Shown: positions 33,800 through 40,864 of the stretch, in pieces | How positions within the stretch are numbered: the stretch's first letter is position 1 | Layout: each line of letters begins with the position of its first letter | Origin: JAMXLO01 sp041487355 | Lineage (GTDB): Bacteria > Pseudomonadota > Alphaproteobacteria > Acetobacterales > Acetobacteraceae | DNA length: 46,548 nucleotides | NCBI GenBank assembly: GCA_041487355.1 | Contig: JBGPND010000015.1 | Location: forward strand, 1-46,548 | Direction of reading: 5' to 3' | Program-made: the position numbers and the translations under genes | The notes under the pieces: generated by a model | What the model was told of the DNA's origin: nothing | The model's input: the letters and a program-made list of their open reading frames with translations, nothing else | Database searches by the model: none

Positions 33800-34408
33800 G
33801 TGTTCACACGTTTGTTGCTCGCGGCGCTGGCCGCATGCTTGCTGACCGTTTCTGCCATCGCCCAGACGACCGCACCGCCCACCCGGATCCGTGGCACCAT
33901 CGCCGCGGTCGAGGGCCAGACCATGACCGTTGCCACGCGTGAGGGACCGAAGGTCGACATCATGCTGAACGACCCACTGACGGTCTCCACGGTGAAGCAG
34001 GTCGACCTCGCCTCGATCGCTGCCGGCACGTATGTCGGGATCGCCACCAGGACCGGGGCCAACGGCGAGCTGCGGGCGATCGAGGTGCTGGTATTTCCCG
34101 AGGCAATGCGCGGCGCCGGCGAGGGCCACTATGCGTGGGACCTCGAGCCGGGCAGCATGATGACCAACGGCACAGTCACTGGGGCCGTGCAGGCGACATC
34201 CGGGCGCGAGCTCAGCCTGTCGTTCAAAGGCAGCAGCAACAAGATCGTCGTGCCGCCTGACGTGCCAATCGTCACTTTCGCCCCAGCCGAGCGTGCCGAC
34301 CTGAAGCCCGGCGCCCCGGTCATGTTCGGCGCGACCAGGAATGCCGAGGGCAAATTCACCGCCAGTCGCGTGACCGTCGGCAAGGACGGTGTCGCTCCGC
34401 CGATGTAA
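33800..34408 (+). CDS. Exported beta-rich protein of unknown function (DUF5666-like repeats)
   Basis: A 202-residue exported protein with signal peptide LLLAALAACLLTVSAIAQT and two OB-like beta units: one built on TRIRGTIAAVEGQTMTV and VDLASIAAGTYVGIAT, another on GTVTGAVQATSGRELSL and ADLKPGAPVMFGAT. The layout resembles DUF5666-type domains. No catalytic motif. The GTG at 33800 is set by AGGGGAG 9 nt upstream. It is likely periplasmic and transcribed alone; the 273 bp before it contain no gene I can support. Confidence 0.75.
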   Translation: MFTRLLLAALAACLLTVSAIAQTTAPPTRIRGTIAAVEGQTMTVATREGPKVDIMLNDPLTVSTVKQVDLASIAAGTYVGIATRTGANGELRAIEVLVFPEAMRGAGEGHYAWDLEPGSMMTNGTVTGAVQATSGRELSLSFKGSSNKIVVPPDVPIVTFAPAERADLKPGAPVMFGATRNAEGKFTASRVTVGKDGVAPPM

Positions 34409-34469
34409 CCAGCCTACATCCGCATTCGAGCGTGTGAGAGAATCAGCTCGGTCGCTATTCCTGCAACAT

Positions 34470-34588
34470 CCTGGGTCCCCGCTTTCGCGGGGATGACGAA
34501 TAAGGAGGGATGACGAATAAGGAGGGATGGCTTCAATAGATCGTCATCCCCGCAAGATTGTCATCCCCGCGAAAGCGGGGACCCAGGG
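34470..34588. repeat. Palindromic repeat, family D, copy 2, with tandem insert
   Basis: Left arm starts cctgggtccccgctttcgcg at 34470; right arm ends gcgaaagcggggacccagg at about 34588, almost exactly complementary over 28 nt. Between the arms a unit around gatgacgaataaggaggga is duplicated in tandem. It lies immediately beside the gene remnants at 34623-35180, so it may have taken part in that rearrangement. Confidence 0.88.
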
Positions 34589-34622
34589 GTTACTGTCACC
34601 GCTGGGGCAGGGATGGCTTCGC

Positions 34623-34790
34623 TTACAGGCTCAGGCGCCGCCGTGGCGAGAATCGGCGGAGTTCGGCGGCCAGCGAGCCCAGCATGTCCCGGCAGGTCGC
34701 ACGGTCGCCGGCACGCGCGGCGGCCTCCAGCCGCGTCGCCACCGCCTCCAGCGTCCGCGCGCCAACGGCGAGCGCCGCGCCGTCGAGCGC
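34623..34790 (-). pseudogene. 3' remnant of an HPt-domain kinase gene
   Basis: The minus strand encodes GAALAVGARTLEAVATRLEA and AARAGDRATCRDMLGSLAAE before a stop at 34623. This matches the C-terminal HPt helices of the intact hybrid kinase next door (GASLGIGARGLAEIAARLQA, AARVGDRSGCSVSLAALAVE). Everything upstream, including the phospho-His, is missing; homology ends near 34784 where the regulator remnant begins on the other strand. Nucleotide similarity to the neighbour is only moderate, so it is a remnant of a different kinase rather than a recent duplicate. Confidence 0.7.
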
Positions 34791-35180
34791 GCGGAGCCGG
34801 CGCTCGTCCTGCTCGATCTCGGCCTGCCCGGTGAGGACGGTTTCAGCCTGGCCCGCCATCTGCGCCAGAGCTGGCCACGGATCGGCATCATCATGGTCAC
34901 CGCCGCGTCGGATACCATCGATCGCGTCGTCGGCCTGGAGACCGGAGCCGATGACTACATCGCCAAGCCGTTCGAGCCGCGTGAGTTGCTGGCGCGCGAC
35001 TGGCTGCTCGAGGCGACCAGCCATCGCGAGGCGGAGGCCTTCGATCGTGCCATCGACCTGCGGATCACCCGCCTGCGCCGCAAGATCGAACGCGACCCGG
35101 CGCACCCAGAGGCAATCCGCACCGTTCGCGGCGTGGGGTACATGTTCGTCCCGACGCAGGGCGCCCGAACAGGGAATTGA
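34770..35180 (+). pseudogene. Broken OmpR-type response regulator
   Basis: The plus strand keeps the second half of a receiver (phospho-Asp in PALVLLDLGLPGEDGF, Lys in DDYIAKPFEPRELLAR) and then jumps at about 34998 straight into the end of a winged-helix domain (DWLLEATSHREAEAFDRAID, LRRKIERDPAHPEAIRTVRG, VGYMFVPT). The first half of the receiver and the first half of the DNA-binding domain (about 70-80 residues) are gone. The frame stays open to 34527 but the N-terminal part reads repeat DNA and antisense HPt sequence. It cannot be a working regulator. Its end is 3 nt from the convergent hybrid kinase stop. Confidence 0.8.
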
Positions 35181-35183
35181 CGA

Positions 35184-37595
35184 TCAGACGGAAACCGGCA
35201 GCTCGCCGCCGATTTCCGCTGCGACGCGTTGCATCTCCACCGCCAGTGCGGCCAGGCTTACGCTGCACCCCGAGCGATCGCCAACCCGTGCGGCGGCCTG
35301 CAGGCGGGCGGCGATCTCCGCCAGCCCCCGCGCGCCGATCCCCAGCGACGCGCCCCGCAGCTTGTGTCCCGCCAGGTCCAGCGCCGGCAGGTCGCCGCCC
35401 GCAAGCGCCGCCTCGATCTCGCGCTGTGCCTCGAGTGCGCTGTCCAGGAAGCTCGCCAGCAGCGCGTTGATCGCCGCCTCATCCTGCCCCATCCAGTTGC
35501 GGAGGTTGGCGCGGTCGACCGCCGGACCCGACATCCCCGCGCCGTCCGGCGGCGCGAGCGACATCCAGCGCTGCAGCGTGGCGCGCAGCCGCGCTATCGT
35601 CACCGGCTTGGCAAGGTAGGCGCTCATGCCGGCTTCCAGGCAGTGCTCCTCCTCGCCGCGCAGTGCATTGGCGGTGACCGCCACGATCGGCGTCCGCGGC
35701 GTGCCAAGCTCCGCCTCGCGGGCGCGGATCGCGGCGGTCAGGCTGTAGCCGTCCATGCGCGGCATGTGGATGTCGGCGAGCACCACGGCATAGCGGCCCG
35801 GCTGCCACAACGCCAACGCCTCGGTCCCGTCTGCCGCGGCATCGGCCGCCAGACCGAGCATGCCGAGCTGATGCAGCAGCACCTGCCGGTTCACCGCGTG
35901 GTCGTCGACCACAAGCACGCGGCCGCCTGGCACGGACGCCAGCGGCAGCACGGGCGCCTCGGTGACCGAGGGCGGGATCGCCTGGGACGCTGCCTGCAAG
36001 ACCAGTGTGACGGTGAACTCCGAGCCCTTGCCTGGCGCGCTCTTCACCGCGACATCGCCGCCCATCAGTTGGGCGAGGCGGCGGACGATGGAGAGCCCCA
36101 GCCCGGTGCCGCCGAAGCGGCGCGTGGTCGAACTGTCTGCCTGCGCAAACGGCCGGAACAGCCTTGCGCACTGCGCCTCGTCCATCCCGATGCCGGTATC
36201 CGCCACGGTCAGCGTGACGCGTTGTCGTCCCTCGCCCAGCGGCACGGTGCCGGCACGCAGTTGCACGCCACCGCGCTCGGTGAATTTCACCGCGTTGCCG
36301 AGCAGATTGAACAGGACCTGCCGCACCCGGATCGGATCGCCGAGCAGTGCGTCAGCCGAACCCGGATGGACCATTGCGCCGATGCGTAGCCGCTTGGCCA
36401 CCGCTTGGCGCCGGAATGTCCGCACCACGCCGGTGACCAGGTTGGACAGCGAAAACGGCGTCTCTTCCAGCTCCATCCGGCCGGCTTCGATCTTCGAGAA
36501 ATCGAGCACGTCGTCGATGATGCGCAGCAGTGCGTCGGCCGAGTCGCGGATCACCGCCAGCGTGTCGCCCTGCTCTTCGCTGAGGCCCTGATGCTCCAGC
36601 ACCTCCAGCATGCCGAGCACGCCGTTCATCGGCGTGCGGATCTCGTGGCTCATGGTGGCGAGGAAGGTGGACTTCGCCTGGTTCGCCGCCTCCGCCTCGG
36701 CGCGCGCCGCCTCGGCCGCGTCACGCTCGCGTGCCAGCTCCGTCTCGCGCTGCTTGAGTTCGGTGATGTCGCGGACCACCACGAGGCGCCGTTCGTCCGG
36801 CAGCCGCAGGAACCAGCGCTCGACCCAGGTTCCATCCGGCCGCGGGCGCACCTGCCGGCTGCCGTCGGCGCGCACGAACAGGTCGAACTGCCGTGCCACA
36901 TGCTCGTCCGCGGTGGCGGCGATCCGGGGGACCAGGTTGTTCTCGTACTGCCAGCGCCAGATGTCCTGCATGGTGTCGAGCGCGACGATGGTCTCGCGCG
37001 GGATGTCGACGAGCTCGAACATCGCCTTGTTCGACGTGGTGTAGGTGCCATCCGCCTCGGCCAGACCGACGCCGTCGCGCATGTTGTCGAGCAGCGCCTG
37101 CATCAGTGCGCGCGTCCGTTCCGTCTCGGCACGCGCAGCCAGCAGCTCGGCCTCGCGCAGCTTGATGTCGGTGATGTCGACCGTTGCGCCGACCAAGCGA
37201 TAGGCTTGGCCGTTGTCATACCGCAACGCAATGCCGTACTGGCGGACCCACCGCCACCTGCCATCGCCGCCGCGATAGCGGTAGTCGCAGTCCAGGCGCG
37301 ACGTCTCACCCTTGATGTGCGACAGCAGAGCGGCACGGTAGCCACGCAGATCGTCGGGGTGGATGACGCGTGCCCAGTCCGCCACGCTGCGCGGCTGCTC
37401 CGTCCATCGCCGCCGCGTCTCTGGCCGCAGCGGCGGATGCTCGACGACGCCGGTCGCGATATTCCAGTCGTAGACGCTGTGATCGGTCGATGCCAACGCC
37501 AGCAGATAGCGTTCGGCATCCCGCGCGTGCCGCTCGGACATCGCGTCGGACGACGCCGGCTCACCGGCAGGATTCGTTGCGGCCGCGCTCGGCAT
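35184..37595 (-). CDS. Hybrid sensor kinase (PAS-PAS-HisKA-HATPase-REC-HPt)
   Basis: An 803-residue soluble tripartite kinase. PAS1 with a PAC-like WRWVRQYGIALRYDNG lies near 30-150, PAS2 (LLDNMRDGVGLAEADGTY) near 170-285, and a coiled linker rich in Ala/Glu follows. HisKA has FLATMSHEIRTPMNGVLGM; HATPase has NLLGNAVKFTERG and GTGLGLSIVRRL. The receiver carries LVVDDHAVNRQVL and its phospho-Asp in VLADIHMPRMDG, and the C-terminal HPt has its phospho-His in LDLAGHKLRGAS. This is a BarA/ArcB-like phosphorelay. ATG 37595 is preferred (GGAG 6 nt upstream) over 37601 or 37724. Its natural regulator may have been the broken gene at 34770-35180. Confidence 0.92.
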   Translation of the reverse strand: MPSAAATNPAGEPASSDAMSERHARDAERYLLALASTDHSVYDWNIATGVVEHPPLRPETRRRWTEQPRSVADWARVIHPDDLRGYRAALLSHIKGETSRLDCDYRYRGGDGRWRWVRQYGIALRYDNGQAYRLVGATVDITDIKLREAELLAARAETERTRALMQALLDNMRDGVGLAEADGTYTTSNKAMFELVDIPRETIVALDTMQDIWRWQYENNLVPRIAATADEHVARQFDLFVRADGSRQVRPRPDGTWVERWFLRLPDERRLVVVRDITELKQRETELARERDAAEAARAEAEAANQAKSTFLATMSHEIRTPMNGVLGMLEVLEHQGLSEEQGDTLAVIRDSADALLRIIDDVLDFSKIEAGRMELEETPFSLSNLVTGVVRTFRRQAVAKRLRIGAMVHPGSADALLGDPIRVRQVLFNLLGNAVKFTERGGVQLRAGTVPLGEGRQRVTLTVADTGIGMDEAQCARLFRPFAQADSSTTRRFGGTGLGLSIVRRLAQLMGGDVAVKSAPGKGSEFTVTLVLQAASQAIPPSVTEAPVLPLASVPGGRVLVVDDHAVNRQVLLHQLGMLGLAADAAADGTEALALWQPGRYAVVLADIHMPRMDGYSLTAAIRAREAELGTPRTPIVAVTANALRGEEEHCLEAGMSAYLAKPVTIARLRATLQRWMSLAPPDGAGMSGPAVDRANLRNWMGQDEAAINALLASFLDSALEAQREIEAALAGGDLPALDLAGHKLRGASLGIGARGLAEIAARLQAAARVGDRSGCSVSLAALAVEMQRVAAEIGGELPVSV

Positions 37596-37669
37596 CGGCA
37601 TCTCCGCGGTTCGGCAGCATCGTGTGGCACTGAGCCTCGCGTATGCAACCCGATAGGTAATGATACGCG

Positions 37670-38383
37670 CTAATTGGCTGCCGCCAGAATGTAGTTCACC
37701 GCCAGGTTGTGGCTGGTCCGCCACTGCCCGGTGAGCGGGTCCGCCACCAGGCCCGCGGTGTCCGCCACCCGCAATCCCGCCTGGCGCAGCATCCCGCCGA
37801 GCTCGGCTGGCGTGATGAATTTGCGCCAGTCATGCGTCCCGACCGGCAGCCAGCGCAGCAGATACTCCGCCGCGACCTTGGCGGCCAGGAATGACCGCGG
37901 CGTGCGGTTGAGGGTGGAAACGAACAGCAGTCCCCCGGGCTCCAGCAATCCGGCGAGGGTGGTGAGGAAGGCTTGCGGATCGGGCACATGCTCGATCACC
38001 TCCAGCGCCGTGACGATGGGGAAGCGCAGGCCTTCGGCCAGCAGGTGCTCCGCGACGCCGACGCGGTAGGCGACGGACAGGCCCTGTCCCATCGCATGCG
38101 CGCGCGCTGCATCGATCGCCTCGCCGGCCGCGTCCAGGCCGAGCACGTCGAAGCCACGACGGGCCAGGGCCTCCGCCGCCAGCCCGGCGCCGCAGCCGAC
38201 ATCCAGCAGGCGGAGACCCGCCGTGGCGGCAAATTTCCGCGCGGTCCGTTCGGCGATCCAGGCGATGCGGGCCGGGTTCATCCGGTGCAGCGGCCGCATC
38301 GGGCCGTCCGGGTTCCACCAGTTCGCCGCCAAAGCGTTGAACCGCGCGATCTCATCGGCTGACACGGCTGCTTGCGGCTGCAT
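37670..38383 (-). CDS. ubiG: Ubiquinone biosynthesis O-methyltransferase
   Basis: A 237-residue class I SAM-dependent methyltransferase that carries out both O-methylations of ubiquinone synthesis. Its N-terminus EIARFNALAANWWNPDGPM and MNPARIAW are typical of UbiG, motif I is LLDVGCGAGLAAEALARRG and the later VTALEVIEHVPDP and LLFVSTLNRTPRS follow. ATG 38383 follows a strong GGAGGAGGGG site. It is divergent from lysC, the usual alphaproteobacterial arrangement. Confidence 0.96.
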   Translation of the reverse strand: MQPQAAVSADEIARFNALAANWWNPDGPMRPLHRMNPARIAWIAERTARKFAATAGLRLLDVGCGAGLAAEALARRGFDVLGLDAAGEAIDAARAHAMGQGLSVAYRVGVAEHLLAEGLRFPIVTALEVIEHVPDPQAFLTTLAGLLEPGGLLFVSTLNRTPRSFLAAKVAAEYLLRWLPVGTHDWRKFITPAELGGMLRQAGLRVADTAGLVADPLTGQWRTSHNLAVNYILAAAN

Positions 38384-38465
38384 GGTTGCCCCTCCTCCCC
38401 CGCGCCAGTATGTCTGCCTCATCCAGCGACAACTGCCACTGACCACTGATCACCGATCACTGACA

Positions 38466-39683
38466 ATGCCCCGCATCGTGATGAAATTTGGCGGCACCTC
38501 CCTCGCCGATCTCGACCACATCCGCAACGTGGCGGCGCGGGTCAAGCGCGAGGTGGAGGCGGGCAACCAGGTCGCGGTCGTGGTTTCGGCCATGGCGGGG
38601 GTCACCAACCAGCTCGTCGCCTGGTGCCAGGGTCTGTCGCCGCTGCACGACGCGCGCGAGTACGACACCGTGGTGGCGACCGGCGAACAGGTTACCACCG
38701 GACTGCTGTCGATCGCGTTGCAGCAGATCGGCGTTGAGGCACGCTCCTGGCAGGGCTGGCAGATCCCGATCCGCACCGACAATGCGCACGGCAAGGCGCG
38801 CATCGCCGGCATCGACGGGGCCGAGCTGATCCGCCGCATGCAATCTGGCCAGGTGGCCGTGGTGGCCGGCTTCCAGGGCATGGGAACCGACAACCGCGTC
38901 ACCACGCTGGGCCGCGGCGGGTCGGATACCTCGGCGGTGGCGCTGGCGGCCGCCCTGCGCGCCGATCGTTGCGACATCTACACCGATGTCGACGGCATCT
39001 ACACCACCGACCCGCGCATCGTGCCGAAGGCGCGCAAACTCGCCCGTATCGCCTACGAGGAGATGCTGGAGCTCGCCTCAGTCGGGGCGAAGGTGCTGCA
39101 GACGCGCAGCGTCGAACTGGCGATGAACGAACGCGTGCGGATTCAGGTATTATCGAGCTTCCAGGACGTGCCGGGCACGCTGGTGGTGGACGAGGACGAG
39201 ATCGTGGAAAAGCAGAATGTATCGGGCATCGCCTATTCGCGTGACGATGCGAAAATCACGTTGCGGCGGGTGCCCGACCGGCCGGGGATTGCCGCCGCGG
39301 TGTTCGGCGCCCTGGCGGACCACAACGTCAATGTCGACATGATCGTGCAGAACGTCTCCGCCGACGGCATGACCGACCTGACCTTCACCGTCGGCAAGGC
39401 CGATCTGCCGCGCGCCCAGGCGACGCTGGCCGAGGCGCAGCCGCAGATCGGCTTCAGCGAGGTCCTGGCGGATCCGAACGTGGCGAAGATCAGCGTGGTC
39501 GGCGTCGGCATGCGCAGCCACGCGGGTGTCGCCAACGCGATGTTTCGCGCTCTGGCGGACAAGGCGATCAACATCCAGGTGATCTCGACGAGCGAAATCA
39601 AGGTGAGCGTGCTGATCGCCGCGGAATACACGGAACTGGCGGTGCGCGCCCTGCATACCGCCTACGGCCTCGATGCCACCTGA
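38466..39683 (+). CDS. lysC: Aspartate kinase
   Basis: A 405-residue aspartokinase catalysing the first step towards lysine, threonine and methionine. It begins MPRIVMKFGGTSLADLDHIR and has VVVSAMAGVTNQL, GRGGSDTSAVALAAAL and the DVDGIYTTDPRIVPKA segment of the kinase domain, followed by two ACT domains (from about 265, with SADGMTDLTFTV and GVANAMFRALADKAINIQVI). The start is ATG 38466 or GTG 38478; neither has a good ribosome-binding site. The end overlaps the next gene by 11 nt. With lysA and argH in the window this shows a complete-looking amino-acid background but not an operon. Confidence 0.96.
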   Translation: MPRIVMKFGGTSLADLDHIRNVAARVKREVEAGNQVAVVVSAMAGVTNQLVAWCQGLSPLHDAREYDTVVATGEQVTTGLLSIALQQIGVEARSWQGWQIPIRTDNAHGKARIAGIDGAELIRRMQSGQVAVVAGFQGMGTDNRVTTLGRGGSDTSAVALAAALRADRCDIYTDVDGIYTTDPRIVPKARKLARIAYEEMLELASVGAKVLQTRSVELAMNERVRIQVLSSFQDVPGTLVVDEDEIVEKQNVSGIAYSRDDAKITLRRVPDRPGIAAAVFGALADHNVNVDMIVQNVSADGMTDLTFTVGKADLPRAQATLAEAQPQIGFSEVLADPNVAKISVVGVGMRSHAGVANAMFRALADKAINIQVISTSEIKVSVLIAAEYTELAVRALHTAYGLDAT

Positions 39684-40743
39684 CATTGCCGCCCCCGATG
39701 TCGTGGTAACCGCGGCGCGGGCCGAACTGGACCGGCTGTGGTCGCGCGGCACCGCGTTCCTCGGCTGCCGGGTCGCCATCATGGGCGGGGCGATGAGCTG
39801 GGTGAGTGAGCGGCACCTCGTAGCGGCGATCTCCAATGCCGGCGGCTTCGGCGTGATCGCCTGCGGCTCCATGGGGCCGGAGCTGCTGGCGGCCGAGATC
39901 GCCGGCACTCAGGCGCTGACCGACAGGCCGTTCGGCGTGAACCTGATCACCATGCACCCGCAGCTCGACAATCTGATCCGGGTGTGTCTGGAGGCGCGTG
40001 TCGGACACATCGTGCTGGCCGGCGGCATCCCGCCGGGTGCTGCGGTGCGCGCCGTGAAGGACGGCGGGGCGAAGCTGATCGCGTTCACCCCGGCCCTGGT
40101 GCTGGCGAAGCGGCTGATCCGCTCGGGCGCCGACGCCCTGGTGATCGAGGGCTCCGAGGCAGGCGGCCATATCGGGCCCGTGTCGCTGATGGTCCTGGCG
40201 CAGGAGATCCTGCCACACATCCACGCGGTGCCGGTGTTCGTCGCGGGCGGGCTGGGCCGCGGCGAGGCGATCCTGGCGCTGCTGGAAATGGGCGCATCGG
40301 GCGTGCAACTGGGCACGCGCTTCGCCGCCGCCACCGAGTCGATCGCGCACCCGAAGTTCAAGCAGGCCTTCATCCGCGCCGCGGCCCGCGATGCGCTGCC
40401 GTCGGTGCAGCTCGACGAGCGTTTCCCGGTGATCCCGGTGCGCGGCCTGGTCAACGAAGGGGTCAAGCGATTCCTGCGCTTCCAGGCGGAGACGCGCGAC
40501 CGGTTCCTGGCCGGCGAGCTCACCAAGGAGGCTGCCCAGCTCGCCATCGAACATTTCTGGGCCGGCGCGCTGCGGCGGGCGGTGATCGAAGGTGACGTGG
40601 AGAACGGCTCGGTCATGGCGGGCCAGTCGGTCGGCATGGTCACCGCCGAGCAGCCCACGGCGGACATCATTGCTGAGCTGGTGGCGCAGGCTGTAGCGGC
40701 ATTGGCCGCGCGGGGCCGGGTTGCCGCGGATGGGGCATGCTGA
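39673..40743 (+). CDS. Nitronate monooxygenase (NPD/2-nitropropane dioxygenase family)
   Basis: A 356-residue FMN TIM-barrel enzyme. Hallmarks are MGGAMSWVSERHLVAAISNA, the FMN-binding segment VIEGSEAGGHIGP, FVAGGLGRGEAILALL and MGASGVQLGTRFAAATES. Family members oxidise alkyl nitronates; some close relatives act as enoyl reductases. The start (ATG 39673) lies within the last codons of lysC, so translation is coupled. It sits between lysC and ptsP, genes that are otherwise usually adjacent in related bacteria, which suggests insertion. Its stop codon is the first triplet of a 48-bp palindrome arm. Confidence 0.88.
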   Translation: MPPDIAAPDVVVTAARAELDRLWSRGTAFLGCRVAIMGGAMSWVSERHLVAAISNAGGFGVIACGSMGPELLAAEIAGTQALTDRPFGVNLITMHPQLDNLIRVCLEARVGHIVLAGGIPPGAAVRAVKDGGAKLIAFTPALVLAKRLIRSGADALVIEGSEAGGHIGPVSLMVLAQEILPHIHAVPVFVAGGLGRGEAILALLEMGASGVQLGTRFAAATESIAHPKFKQAFIRAAARDALPSVQLDERFPVIPVRGLVNEGVKRFLRFQAETRDRFLAGELTKEAAQLAIEHFWAGALRRAVIEGDVENGSVMAGQSVGMVTAEQPTADIIAELVAQAVAALAARGRVAADGAC

Positions 40744-40846
40744 CGCCAGGCCCCCTCCCCAACCCTCCCCCGCTTCGCGGGAGAGGGAGTTCAGCGCCCC
40801 CTCTCCCGCGAAGCGGGGGAGGGTTGGGGAGGGGGCCTGGCGTCAG
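40740..40846. repeat. Palindromic repeat, family E, copy 2 (48-bp arms)
   Basis: Exact arms 40740-40787 and 40799-40846 with an 11-nt loop. The TGA stop of the nitronate monooxygenase (40741-40743) is inside the left arm and ptsP starts 19 nt beyond the right arm, so the hairpin fills the whole gap. Core sequence as in the copy at 26655-26743. Confidence 0.95.
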
Positions 40847-40864
40847 TTTGAACTGAGCGGAGAC

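Noticed and set aside
34527..35180. 217-residue frame as an intact response regulator
   Set aside because: The first half of the frame reads repeat DNA and antisense HPt sequence, and the DNA-binding domain has a large internal deletion.
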